NCBI GenBank assembly: GCA_902765225.1
Contig: CACWYV010000006.1
Span: 32,403 to 96,402, forward strand
Reading direction: 5' to 3'
DNA from: Candidatus Avelusimicrobium intestinale
Lineage (GTDB): Bacteria; Elusimicrobiota; Elusimicrobia; Elusimicrobiales; Elusimicrobiaceae
DNA length: 64,000 nt
Shown here piece by piece: positions 34,429-42,730 of the stretch. Numbering within the stretch: position 1 is the stretch's first letter; the number at the start of each line of letters is the position of its first letter. Both the position numbers and the translations under genes were made by a program. A model generated the notes under the pieces. The model saw only the letters and a program-made list of their open reading frames with translations. It ran no database searches and was not told where the DNA came from.

Positions 34429-34986
34429 ATGCAAGTAAAAATAAATATAGACGGCGGTTCACGTGGCAATCCCGGTCCGGGTGCGGCGGCTTATGTTATC
34501 TGCGATATGAACGGAAAAATTCTGGCGCAGGAGGGCCATTTCATGTCCACCTGTACGAACAATCAAGCCGAATATACCGCTCTCAAACTGGCCCTCGTAA
34601 AAGCCCGCGAACTGGGTGCTAGCGAACTGTTTATAGAGTCGGACTCACTGTTACTGGTCAAACAATTTTTAGGGGAATACAAGATTAAAAACCCCGATTT
34701 AGCAACCCGGATGCAAACAATCCGCCACCTGGCTAGCGGACTCACTATTCACCTCAAACACGTACTGCGTGAATTTAACAAAGCCCCCGATGCACTGGCG
34801 AACAAAGCAATGGACGCCAAACAATCGCTTGGCTTTAACCCCATTGTGCACTTACCTGCAGATGACTTCCCCTCCACCCCCGCAGCAAATACCGTCAACG
34901 GGGTGGAAGTAAAACCGGTGGTACGCAAATCCACCAAGACCGCTAAAAAATCCTCTATCCAACCGGATTTATTTAGTTCTCTGTAA
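34429..34986 (+). CDS. Ribonuclease HI-family protein
   Basis: This is a 185-residue RNase H that cuts RNA in RNA:DNA hybrids. The acidic residues are Asp in NIDGGSRGNPGPGA, Glu in TNNQAEYTAL, Asp in IESDSLLLVKQ and Asp in EFNKAPDALANKAMD. The fold is complete by about residue 135. A roughly 50-residue tail follows and ends in KTAKKSSIQPDLFSSL, a disordered, basic extension with a QxxLF-like end that recalls beta-clamp-binding peptides (inference). rnpB follows directly. Confidence 0.88.
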   Translation: MQVKINIDGGSRGNPGPGAAAYVICDMNGKILAQEGHFMSTCTNNQAEYTALKLALVKARELGASELFIESDSLLLVKQFLGEYKIKNPDLATRMQTIRHLASGLTIHLKHVLREFNKAPDALANKAMDAKQSLGFNPIVHLPADDFPSTPAANTVNGVEVKPVVRKSTKTAKKSSIQPDLFSSL

Positions 34987-34991
34987 TTTGC

Positions 34992-34997
34992 TACAAT
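34992..34997 (+). promoter_or_regulatory. Extended -10 of rnpB
   Basis: TTTGCTACAAT lies immediately after the RNase H stop. Six bases later comes the predicted RNA 5' end at 35004. Confidence 0.6.
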
Positions 34998-35003
34998 TAA
35001 TGA

Positions 35004-35334
35004 AGGACGGCCAGATAGCCGCTCCCGTTTTAACGCACGGGGGAGGAACTTCCGGACTCCGCACGGCAGTGTGCCGCTCGAAAGGGCGGGGCGGCGGACT
35101 TTAACATCCGCCGGACGGAAAGTGCCGCAGAAAAAATACCGCCCGCAAGGGTAAGGGTGAAAAGGTGCGGTAAGAGCGCACCGCGCGTTTGGTAACAAAC
35201 GCGGCAGGGCAAACCCCACACGGAGCAAGGCCAAGCCGGTTCATACGCTGCCCGCGTTCGTAACCAAGTAGGCCGCTTAGAGTAATGGCTATCCAGCCCG
35301 GGGGGGCTGACAGAATCTGGGGTATCGGTCGTCC
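35004..35334 (+). ncRNA. rnpB: RNase P RNA (bacterial type A)
   Basis: This is the catalytic RNA that matures tRNA 5' ends. P1 closes with GGACGGCC (35005-35012) and GGTCGTCC (35327-35334). The type A core is clear: GGGAGGAACTTCCGGACTCC, GGTAAGGGTGAAAAGGTG, GTAAGAGCGCACCGC, AAACCCCACACGGAGCAAGG, a GGTTCATACG loop, AGTAGGCCGCTTAGAG and TGACAGAA near the 3' end. P4 is unusual. ACUUCCGGA (35048-35056) pairs with UCUGGGGU (35316-35323) around bulged U35051, with four pairs changed relative to the E. coli AAGUCCGGG/CCCGGCUU. It is about 331 nt. Confidence 0.95.
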
Positions 35335-35412
35335 ATTGAATTTTTCAAGCCAAATTTCCTAACGGACTCCGTTTACTGAGGGAAATCACCCCGCGCCGTT
35401 TACCATTTTTGC

Positions 35413-35418
35413 TACAAT
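35413..35418 (+). promoter_or_regulatory. Extended -10 of tRNA-Pro
   Basis: TTTTTGCTACAAT lies seven bases before the tRNA 5' end, so transcription would begin at or next to the mature end. Confidence 0.6.
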
Positions 35419-35425
35419 ATATCCA

Positions 35426-35498
35426 CGGGGCATGGCTCAAGTGGTAGAGCGCCCGCTTTGGGAGCGGGAGGTTCCCGGTTCAAGTCCGGGTGCCCCGA
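35426..35498 (+). tRNA. tRNA-Pro (anticodon TGG)
   Basis: The acceptor CGGGGCA pairs perfectly with TGCCCCG, with A73. The D arm has GGCTCAAGTGGTAGAGC, the anticodon loop TTTGGGA sits in the CCCGC/GCGGG stem, and the T arm is CCCGGTTCAAGTCCGGG. C1-G72 is typical of tRNA-Pro. CCA is not encoded. Confidence 0.97.
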
Positions 35499-35507
35499 TA
35501 AAATAGT

Positions 35508-36464
35508 ATGAAGAAAAAATCTGTTTACCTCAATGCTTTTAACCTGCAACATACCGACGAGGAAGTGGCCTCGGCTCTGATAAAAGACGGCATTTTGGTT
35601 ATCACTTCCTTGCCTATTGAAACAGAGTTCCCGTTTTCATCACTCGTATTATCTGCCAATTTAGATATGTTTTCAGACGGTTGCCTGCTGTTGGAAGCCC
35701 AAGTAGGAGCCGGAGACGAATGGAGCCGGTTTTACAAACTGGGGTTACTCTCGGATTTATTCAAACAAAGTTTTCCCCCGCAAGCTGATTCTTGGGGACG
35801 TGTGTTCGTGGATGAATTGCGCCTCAAGCGTCCGGCCAACAAATTCCGCTACCGCTTATGCATAGAAGGGGACGTATCTTTACGTTTACTTGCGTCTTGC
35901 GGATTACGCGAACCGTTTGAATATGAAGAAAAAAAAGCCGCTCGGTTGCCGGCCGGATCCCTCAATATTCCCATTTGGCCAATTTCCCAAAAAGAACAAC
36001 CTTGGGAAGAAAAAAACCGCATCTGCAGCCCGGTATCGCTTTACATGGCCTTACACGCGCTGGGACGGCCTGTGGGTTTGCGCAGTACCATGCACGAAGT
36101 CTATGACCCCTCTGCCAATATTTTTGGCAACTGGGTCTTCAATACCGCTTTCGCCGCCGAACAAGGCACTGAGTCCTTTGTGCGGCGGTTTTCGTCGTTA
36201 ACGGAGTTAAAAAAATACTGCACCAAAAAAAGCTTGGTCGTTGCCTCTATCGCCTATAAAGCAGGCGAGCTGCCTAACGCGGCCCAACCGCAAACGAAAG
36301 GGCATTTGGTTGTCATACACGGTTGGAAGAAAGGACGAGTATTGGTGGCAGACCCGGCAGCTCCCACAGCGTCCGAAGTACTCCGCGAATACGACGCAAA
36401 ATCATTCGCACGCGCCTGGCTACACAACAAAGGCGGCGCGGCTTACGTCATTCAAATCCCATGA
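35508..36464 (+). CDS. C39-like cysteine peptidase
   Basis: This is a 318-residue protein with no signal peptide. Residues 1 to about 150 are beta-rich and unassigned. Residues about 165-318 are a papain-like C39-type domain: RICSPVSLYMALHALG carries the candidate catalytic Cys (about 172), and GHLVVIHGWKKGRVLVADPAAP carries the His and Asp. The ATG lies nine bases after the tRNA-Pro 3' end with no ribosome site, so tRNA processing would create its message. Its stop overlaps the start of the next gene (ATGA). The peptide-binding lipoprotein downstream suggests peptide handling. Confidence 0.8.
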   Translation: MKKKSVYLNAFNLQHTDEEVASALIKDGILVITSLPIETEFPFSSLVLSANLDMFSDGCLLLEAQVGAGDEWSRFYKLGLLSDLFKQSFPPQADSWGRVFVDELRLKRPANKFRYRLCIEGDVSLRLLASCGLREPFEYEEKKAARLPAGSLNIPIWPISQKEQPWEEKNRICSPVSLYMALHALGRPVGLRSTMHEVYDPSANIFGNWVFNTAFAAEQGTESFVRRFSSLTELKKYCTKKSLVVASIAYKAGELPNAAQPQTKGHLVVIHGWKKGRVLVADPAAPTASEVLREYDAKSFARAWLHNKGGAAYVIQIP

Positions 36465-38191
36465 AAAAAATACTACTTTTATTAAGTGCTGTTTTCGTGT
36501 TTGGTGCGTGCACCAAACAGACCGCGCCTGATACTCTTATCGTGGCGCACAAAGGGGAAATGGAATCCCTGGATCCGGTGTACTCCTACGACGGTGTTAC
36601 CCACGGTATGCTGATTAACGTGTATGATACACTTTTAAGATTTGACGGCAGTTCCCTCACCCGGCTGGTCCCGTCTTTGGCTACCCAAGTACCCAGCGTA
36701 GAAAACGGACTTCTCTCCGCTGACGGACGCACCTATACATTTCCCATCCGCGCGGGGGTTAAATTCCACGACGGACGTGAATTAACGCCGGAAGATGTGC
36801 GTTATTCGCTGCTGCGTTTTTTACTCTCAGATGTTTCCGGCGGACCATCCAGTTTGCTCTTGGAACCTATTTTAGGAGTGTCTTCTACCCGTAATGACCG
36901 GGGCGAAATTGTTGTGGATTTCCAAGAGGCCGCCAATGCCGTACGGGTGGAAGGTAATAACGTAATCATTACACTCAAACGTCCGTTTGCACCGTTTCTG
37001 TATATTTTAGCCCGGTGGGGCTATGTGATTAACAAATCCTGGGCTGTGGAACGGGGAGCTTGGGACGGACGCGAAGCAACGTGGAAACAATTTAATAATT
37101 TTGCCAAAGATACCTCTCCCTTGTTTAGCCAAGCCAATGGTACGGGACCGTTTCAAATTGCCCGGTGGGACATTGCCGCCAAACGTTTAACGCTGGCGGC
37201 CAACGAAAATTATTTTGCGGGTGCGCCGAAACTCAAAACTATCTTGATGATGACGGTGGATGAAGCCAGTACATTGCGCCTCATGTTAGAATCCGGCGAT
37301 GCGGATGTAGCGGAAATATCCCCCAAATTTATTTCTCAACTAAAGGGCAGTTCCACTATAGATTTGTACGACAACCTGCCGCGGTTACGCACCGACCCGG
37401 TTATCTTCTTTACGTTGGATATCAATATGGATGCCAACCCCGATGTCGGCTCCGGCAAGTTGGACGGGCAGGGCATTCCCGCCGATTTCTTTGCCGACAA
37501 AGATTTGCGCCAAGCGTTTGCCTATGCGTTTGATTACGAGGCTTTTTTGAAGGAATCTATGGAAGGCCGCGCCGAAATGGCCATTGGTCCGGCCCCGGCG
37601 GGTCTTGTCAACTATGATAACAGTTTTAAACGTTACTCCTTTGATTTAAAAAAGGCCGAAGAACACTTCAAAAAGGCCTGGGGCGGAAAGGTATGGGAAA
37701 AAGGATTTAAATTTACCATTACCTATAACACCAGCGGCGAAATGCGCCAAATTGCCAGCGAAATTTTAAAACGTAACGTGGAGAAACTAAACCCCAAGTT
37801 TCAAATTGATTTGCGCGGTGTTACCTGGCCGGCATTCTTGGAGAAAACAGCCCGCCGTCAAATGCCCATGTGGGCGCGCGGCTGGGTAGCCGATTACGCC
37901 GATGCACACAATTTCTATTTCCCGTTCTTGCACAGCCAAGGGCGGTATGCGTTATCGCAAGGATACAAAAATCCGCAAGTAGATACACTTATTGAGCGGG
38001 CGGTGGCTGAAACGAACCCGGCCCGGCGCAATGCCCTGTATAAGCAAGTGCACAACCTCATGCACGAGGACGCTATGCAAATCTACACTGTCCACCCCAC
38101 CGGCCTGTGGGCCATGAACAAAAAGGTAAAAGGGTTTGTGGACAACCCCGTTTACATGGGCATTTACTTCTACCCCATGTATAAGGAGTAA
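36461..38191 (+). CDS. ABC transporter substrate-binding lipoprotein, peptide/nickel type (SBP family 5)
   Basis: From the ATG at 36461 this is a 576-residue solute-binding lipoprotein (lipobox VFGAC, Cys about 17). It resembles OppA/DppA: LIVAHKGEMESLDPVYSYDGVTHGMLINVYDTLL, FPIRAGVKFHDGRELTPEDVRYSL, ANGTGPFQIARW and a C-terminal RGWVADYADAHNFYFPFLHSQG. It binds oligopeptides or similar ligands outside the inner membrane. No permease or ATPase gene is nearby, so its transporter is elsewhere. It is coupled to the C39-like peptidase by a 4-base overlap, and a terminator follows. Confidence 0.92.
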   Translation: MKKILLLLSAVFVFGACTKQTAPDTLIVAHKGEMESLDPVYSYDGVTHGMLINVYDTLLRFDGSSLTRLVPSLATQVPSVENGLLSADGRTYTFPIRAGVKFHDGRELTPEDVRYSLLRFLLSDVSGGPSSLLLEPILGVSSTRNDRGEIVVDFQEAANAVRVEGNNVIITLKRPFAPFLYILARWGYVINKSWAVERGAWDGREATWKQFNNFAKDTSPLFSQANGTGPFQIARWDIAAKRLTLAANENYFAGAPKLKTILMMTVDEASTLRLMLESGDADVAEISPKFISQLKGSSTIDLYDNLPRLRTDPVIFFTLDINMDANPDVGSGKLDGQGIPADFFADKDLRQAFAYAFDYEAFLKESMEGRAEMAIGPAPAGLVNYDNSFKRYSFDLKKAEEHFKKAWGGKVWEKGFKFTITYNTSGEMRQIASEILKRNVEKLNPKFQIDLRGVTWPAFLEKTARRQMPMWARGWVADYADAHNFYFPFLHSQGRYALSQGYKNPQVDTLIERAVAETNPARRNALYKQVHNLMHEDAMQIYTVHPTGLWAMNKKVKGFVDNPVYMGIYFYPMYKE

Positions 38192-38212
38192 TCTTTAATT
38201 TGCTTGGACAGC

Positions 38213-38242
38213 AAAACCCTCTGCCTAGGCAGGGGGTTTTTT
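38213..38242 (+). terminator. Rho-independent terminator after the binding-protein gene
   Basis: AAAACCCTCTGC (38213-38224) pairs with GCAGGGGGTTTT (38229-38240), with a 4-nt loop, one GU pair and a T run. Confidence 0.88.
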
Positions 38243-38269
38243 AAAAGCTCATCCAAGGGCCATCCCCTC

Positions 38270-39895
38270 TTATTGGTATTTCTGCAGGACAGCCTCTTTA
38301 GCACCAGAAGCATACACATTATAGTCTATCTGTTGGAAAATAGAATCTTTCTGTTCCAATTCATAGACGTATCCTTCCTGGATGCGGTTACCTTGCACTT
38401 GCTCGTACAGTTCATTAAAGCGCTTGATGTGGTCCTTGGTACGCTTGGTAGAATACTCCTTAGCCGTACCGGTCGTCATCAGGAACGCCCAATCGGACGA
38501 TTGCATCAGCACCAGTTCCCGCGCCAATTGGTTGAGCGCGCGGCGCAGCAGCCCTTCGGCATTGGGAAACTTATTAGCCAGTTCCATCATCCGTTCGGAT
38601 GCTTTAATCAGGTGACGGTAAATCCAATCGTTACCGCTATTAAGCCACACGTCGTGGTATCCTTTATCCCCCCACGAAGACATAGACGGCTGCACCACTT
38701 GGTTCTGCGGGTACATTTCCAAATATTCGCTGGGGGTAATCAACTTGATTTCATCCTGGTCGTAATAAATTTTCTTGAACAGGTATTCCAAGAAATCAAT
38801 TCCTTCGTACCACCAGTGACCGTACAATTCCGCATCATACATAGAAACTACCAACGGTTTGCGGTCAATAATCGTGCTTAAATATTCAATCTGCTTTTGG
38901 CGGTTAAACATAAAGTTACCGGCGTGCTGGGCGGCCACTTCCCGTGCGGCATACGGGTCGTATGCCTGCTTTTGGTTCAAGGCCACTTTCCCGGTAATTT
39001 TATGGTATTTCATACCGATATTGCGGCGCACACCGTCGGAATGCAGATAGGGTTTAATATAATCGTAATCTAAATCATACCCCAAATCGCGGTAAAACTC
39101 CCGGTAGCGCGGATCGCCGGGATAACCCGTTTCGGCACTCCACACCTGTTGGGCAGATTCCATATCCCGCGCGAAAGCGGCCACACCCGTTTGCGGGCAA
39201 TATACCGGCGCATAAATACCGTACTTCGGCCGCGGAGTACCGTGCAAAATACCATGGGCCTCGGTAAAGAAAAACCGGATACCTTCGGCGCGTAAAAATT
39301 TATCGTCGCCCGGATTATAGGCACATTCTGCTAGCCAAATTCCGCGCGGGCTTTTACCAAAACGGCTGCGGTAATCGTGTGCGGCAATTTTGATTTGGGC
39401 ATTAACGCTTTCTTTATGCACCATGAGCGGCAAATACCCGTGGGTGGCACAACACGTAATAATTTCCAACTTACCCATGTCCTGGAATTTTTTGAAGCCC
39501 TCTAACACATGCCCGTGGTAGCGGCTTTCAAATAAATCCTGATAGCGGCGGAATTTATTAAAATACATCCGCGCGACGCCTTCAAATTCAGTTCCTTGTG
39601 TGCGGTTTAGCTCTTTCTGCGAGAGTTCCACCCGCCGATTTAAATACTGACGGAAACGCTCAATCAAAAGCGGATCCTCCATCATATTACACAACGGCGG
39701 CGTGAGCGTCATGGTCAGGCGGAAATCGGTTCCTTCTTCCGTTAAATTCTCAAACACATTGAGTAGCGGAATATACGTCTCCACCATGGCTTCATAGAAC
39801 CAGTCTTCTTCCAAAAAGTCCGGGTATTCCGGATGCTTGATGAAAGGTAAATGCGCATGCAATACAAGCGCCAAATAGCCCTTTTCCTGTCCCAT
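38270..39895 (-). CDS. GH57 family 1,4-alpha-glucan branching enzyme-like protein
   Basis: This is a 541-residue glycoside hydrolase family 57 protein. It has LVLHAHLPFIKHPE at the N-terminus, the nucleophile motif IWLAECAYNPGDD (Glu about 215) and the acid/base block MYDAELYGHWWYEG (Asp about 354). A C-terminal helical domain has SSWGDKGYHDVWLN and MQSSDWAFLMTTGTA, typical of GH57 branching enzymes with a DUF1957 C-terminal region. It would add alpha-1,6 branches to glycogen. It forms an operon with the DUF4912 gene (2-base gap). Confidence 0.92.
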   Translation of the reverse strand: MGQEKGYLALVLHAHLPFIKHPEYPDFLEEDWFYEAMVETYIPLLNVFENLTEEGTDFRLTMTLTPPLCNMMEDPLLIERFRQYLNRRVELSQKELNRTQGTEFEGVARMYFNKFRRYQDLFESRYHGHVLEGFKKFQDMGKLEIITCCATHGYLPLMVHKESVNAQIKIAAHDYRSRFGKSPRGIWLAECAYNPGDDKFLRAEGIRFFFTEAHGILHGTPRPKYGIYAPVYCPQTGVAAFARDMESAQQVWSAETGYPGDPRYREFYRDLGYDLDYDYIKPYLHSDGVRRNIGMKYHKITGKVALNQKQAYDPYAAREVAAQHAGNFMFNRQKQIEYLSTIIDRKPLVVSMYDAELYGHWWYEGIDFLEYLFKKIYYDQDEIKLITPSEYLEMYPQNQVVQPSMSSWGDKGYHDVWLNSGNDWIYRHLIKASERMMELANKFPNAEGLLRRALNQLARELVLMQSSDWAFLMTTGTAKEYSTKRTKDHIKRFNELYEQVQGNRIQEGYVYELEQKDSIFQQIDYNVYASGAKEAVLQKYQ

Positions 39896-39897
39896 AA

Positions 39898-40767
39898 TTA
39901 CTTTCCTTGTTCGCGCAGCGCCTTGATGTTGATGTGGCGTGTTTTATCGCCTTTGGCATTACGGGCATGAATGGGCAAATCCACCACGCTACCGGCCGGT
40001 AAATGCTGGCGGATAGAGAATTTACCTTCTTTTAGTTCAATATCCTTACCGTTGATGGACACGATGGCATTCTTGGAAGCAGAACCGTAGATGATAATTT
40101 CGCAATCGGCTTTCAGCCAGATGTCTTCCTCTTCTTCCACTTTGTCCAAGTGCAAAGCAAACGAGGACCAAGAACTCGGCGCACCGGAAGAAGTCAATTC
40201 CGTCAGTTTCCACCGTTGGCCCAATACTTGCATCCGCTCGCTGGCTCCCATACCAATGTAGTCGGCACCGGAAAGCCGTAAGAGTTTTTGGAAATCCCCT
40301 TCTACAATCATCCATTTATCGTCAATGACGTCGGAAATCCGGCCGGGCGGCAAAGCCGTCATATTACTGCGCGAAACGAGAATAAACCGTCCGTCCGCGG
40401 TGATATATCCCAAATCGGCGATGTACGACCGCCCCGATTGCGGCGCATTGATGTACCAACTGCGGGCTTCAAAAATAACGGGCAAATCGTAATGGCAAAC
40501 ATCGTTGGTCCCGTCAAACAACGGTAAATCCGTTACATCGTGCAAACGGATGACCGTGCGGGCCGAACGTAAGGTATCTTCGCCATATTGGCTTCTGATG
40601 CAATCAAATGTTTCAACCGTAATTTCCCAAAATAAGAATAACCAAGCCGGATCTTTGGGCAACAGAAAACTTTCTGTTTTGCCATATCCCGCCGGGATAT
40701 CCATTTCCGCTTGATCGTCTTTACGCAGGGGTGTTACCAATGCCCCCGAAGATAAATTTGTGTCCAT
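39898..40767 (-). CDS. DUF4912 domain protein
   Basis: This is a 289-residue protein. The DUF4912 core (about 25-110, LLPKDPAWLFLFWEITVETFD) is followed by a middle region and a C-terminal beta domain (about 210-285, IIYGSASKNAIVSINGKDIELKEGKFSIRQHLPAGS) like a small immunoglobulin or carbohydrate-associated fold. DUF4912 genes often sit beside GH57 glucan-branching genes, as here, so a role in glycogen metabolism is inferred. AGGGGAG precedes the ATG. Confidence 0.88.
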   Translation of the reverse strand: MDTNLSSGALVTPLRKDDQAEMDIPAGYGKTESFLLPKDPAWLFLFWEITVETFDCIRSQYGEDTLRSARTVIRLHDVTDLPLFDGTNDVCHYDLPVIFEARSWYINAPQSGRSYIADLGYITADGRFILVSRSNMTALPPGRISDVIDDKWMIVEGDFQKLLRLSGADYIGMGASERMQVLGQRWKLTELTSSGAPSSWSSFALHLDKVEEEEDIWLKADCEIIIYGSASKNAIVSINGKDIELKEGKFSIRQHLPAGSVVDLPIHARNAKGDKTRHINIKALREQGK

Positions 40768-40878
40768 ATGTTCTCCCCTTGTTTAGTCTGTTGTTAGGAT
40801 GACTTCGCTAATCTGTTTTATTATACCATTTTTAGAGTAAATGCAGGGGATTCTTGTATTGTGTCGTTGGACAAAAAA

Positions 40879-40899
40879 TCCCCCGGGGAGCCCGGGGGA
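40879..40899 (-). terminator. Terminator after the 40949-41494 gene
   Basis: On the minus strand TCCCCCGGG/CCCGGGGGA with a 3-nt loop is followed by TTTTTT. Confidence 0.85.
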
Positions 40900-40948
40900 A
40901 GTACTGTGAAACCCGCCTTCCGTGTGTTAAGGCAGGGAGAACACAAAT

Positions 40949-41494
40949 TTAATTGCCATGGCCGTCAAAATCGCGGTAGAAATTCTCCCACTTAGCCACT
41001 GTTTGTTCGGGAGTATCCTTAGCCGCGTATTCGGCGATGTCTTTTAACGAAACCAGTTTATCGGGATACGCGGGGAAATAATACATGTGGTCCACGATGT
41101 GCATACACTCGACCGGCAACGGCTCGGAGATTCCGCCCATCCAATCCAGCACATCATATAACCACGTCAATATCTGGCCCAATTCGGCTCCTTTGGGATC
41201 CTGCTCTAACAACATAACCAACCGTCCGTGAATTGCTTCCACATATCCTATGTCTGTAAAAAAACTGGGATACTTTTCTTTGAGTTGGGCCAATTCTTTC
41301 CCGGCCTGTTGTTGGGCTTCCCAACCGTTGCGTTGCACTTGCGAAACCGGACTAACGGATTCCGCAACAGAATCCAATCGCTCATGAGCCTGGGCCACAT
41401 CTACTACAGAGGGGTTATTCGGAATAACACGCTGCGCTAGAGCCAACGTGGGCAGTAAGACAAATAAACTAAGTATGGTTGTTTTATTTAACAT
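40949..41494 (-). CDS. Exported protein of unknown function
   Basis: I use the ATG at 41494 (GAGGAAT upstream), giving 181 residues with a clear signal peptide ending LALA|Q (about residue 20). The mature part is helical (AHERLDSVAESVSPVSQ, QQQAGKELAQLKEKYPSFF) and ends near ENFYRDFDGHGN. It may be periplasmic. No family is recognised. It is a single gene between a repeat-bearing gap and a terminator. Confidence 0.65.
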   Translation of the reverse strand: MLNKTTILSLFVLLPTLALAQRVIPNNPSVVDVAQAHERLDSVAESVSPVSQVQRNGWEAQQQAGKELAQLKEKYPSFFTDIGYVEAIHGRLVMLLEQDPKGAELGQILTWLYDVLDWMGGISEPLPVECMHIVDHMYYFPAYPDKLVSLKDIAEYAAKDTPEQTVAKWENFYRDFDGHGN

Positions 41495-41560
41495 AAAATT
41501 CCTCGCTTTTTGAGAATCTTCACTAAAAGTATACCTGTTTGCTACACGTTTTACCAGAGT

Positions 41561-41600
41561 CTTTAGACCTAGACGCATCTAGGGCTTTAGACCTATGTTG
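41561..41600. repeat. CTTTAGACCTA repeat pair with hairpins
   Basis: CTTTAGACCTA occurs at 41561-41571 and 41585-41595, each followed by a short inverted repeat (CCTAGACGCATCTAGG; AGACCTATGTTGGGTCT). A third copy is at 57863-57873, also in an intergenic gap. Confidence 0.55.
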
Positions 41601-41649
41601 GGTCTGCGGCTCCCTCTGAGAGCCCACCAAGAACGTTCTTCCTAAAAAA

Positions 41650-41685
41650 CACGATGCACAAAATTAATTTATTTTGTGCATCGTG
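41650..41685 (-). terminator. Hairpin after purA
   Basis: A 15-bp perfect stem CACGATGCACAAAAT/ATTTTGTGCATCGTG with a 6-nt loop lies 27 bases past the purA stop. The lower stem is A/T-rich, as in terminators. Confidence 0.7.
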
Positions 41686-41711
41686 CGTAAGACGAAACTT
41701 AACAAGGCCGT

Positions 41712-42728
41712 TTATAAAACCAGCGTGTCTTCCATATCCGGCCCGGTGGAAATCAGGGCAATCTTCGGGTGCGGATAGACCTCGGCCGACAACGTCCGTA
41801 AATCTGCCAAAAACTGCTTGGCTTGGGGAGTAAAATCTTCCTCTTTTTTTACGCGGTCGTTGCCGGGGAACATATCAATATGCGTAATAGCAATTTTGGT
41901 GCAGTTGTTAATCATAATCGCACGCGAAGCGGAACGTTTTTCAAACTCTCCCACCCGGCGCAAGCGTTTACTGACGCTGCCGATTTCGTGCCCCTTGGTA
42001 TGGTAAATCTCCAATTCTTTCTCATCGGAAATTTCTTTTTCCAACGGCCCGGGACCTACGCGCGTGATATAAGGCTTGAATACCACATACACATCCCGCA
42101 CACTCTTGGGGCCGAGTCCGGCTTCGCCCAAAAACGTGCTGGCAGTTGTATCGCGCGACGTAACAAACGGATATTCCCCGTGCAGAAGAGATAATTTAAT
42201 ACCTTGCGTGCCTTCCAACAAAATATGGCCGCCTTTATCCAAGCACGCATTTAACAGTTCCGGAACCTCTTGAATAAAATCTTTCAATAGCGGCTCGTCT
42301 TTGGCGAATTTGATATCGCGCCGTTCAATGCGTTCTTTGACGGCTTGCCCGAGCCCCGTTCCCACACTGCCGATGTGGTTCATAAAGTGACCGGCCCCGC
42401 GTTCGGCGGCGGTTTGTTCGTCGCTAATCAACACGGCATAAGGGTCAATAATTAGGCGGTCCTGGGTATTGGTTTTTTTGACTTCGTCCAGCAGCCATTC
42501 CGTTTTGGTATAAGCCCCGGCCCCCAACACCAGTTTAGTTTTGGGGTTTAAAAATCCGGACGGAATATTTTTAAGTGTGTACGAAACTCCGTTTTGCACC
42601 ACCGTATGTCCGGCATTGGGGCCTCCCACGCGCACGCAGTAATCGTAATTTCCCTTATAGGAGAGATAGGCCGCAATTTTACCTTTTCCTTCGTCTCCGG
42701 CTTGTCCGCCGCATACTAAATCAATCAT
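41712..42728 (-). CDS. purA: Adenylosuccinate synthetase (short form)
   Basis: This joins IMP and aspartate with GTP in AMP synthesis. The 338 residues keep CGGQAGDEGKGKIAAYLS (P-loop and catalytic Asp), GGPNAGHTVV (catalytic His), IGSVGTGLGQ, LLEGTQGIKLSLLHGEYPFVTSRDTTAS and the RVGPGPLEKEI region. Typical bacterial PurA has about 430 residues. The missing parts lie between the core blocks, and the size matches archaeal-type PurA. It lies two bases after purB in a two-gene operon. Confidence 0.93.
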   Translation of the reverse strand: MIDLVCGGQAGDEGKGKIAAYLSYKGNYDYCVRVGGPNAGHTVVQNGVSYTLKNIPSGFLNPKTKLVLGAGAYTKTEWLLDEVKKTNTQDRLIIDPYAVLISDEQTAAERGAGHFMNHIGSVGTGLGQAVKERIERRDIKFAKDEPLLKDFIQEVPELLNACLDKGGHILLEGTQGIKLSLLHGEYPFVTSRDTTASTFLGEAGLGPKSVRDVYVVFKPYITRVGPGPLEKEISDEKELEIYHTKGHEIGSVSKRLRRVGEFEKRSASRAIMINNCTKIAITHIDMFPGNDRVKKEEDFTPQAKQFLADLRTLSAEVYPHPKIALISTGPDMEDTLVL

Positions 42729-42730
42729 GT

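Noticed and set aside
36323..36460. Upstream extension of the peptide-binding lipoprotein
   Set aside because: It overlaps the C39 gene, is Arg-rich and would hide the signal peptide. The ATG at 36461 overlaps the previous stop and starts the lipoprotein signal.
38204..38881. 225-codon plus-strand frame opposite the GH57 gene
   Set aside because: It is antisense to a clear GH57 enzyme, has no ribosome site and begins inside a terminator.
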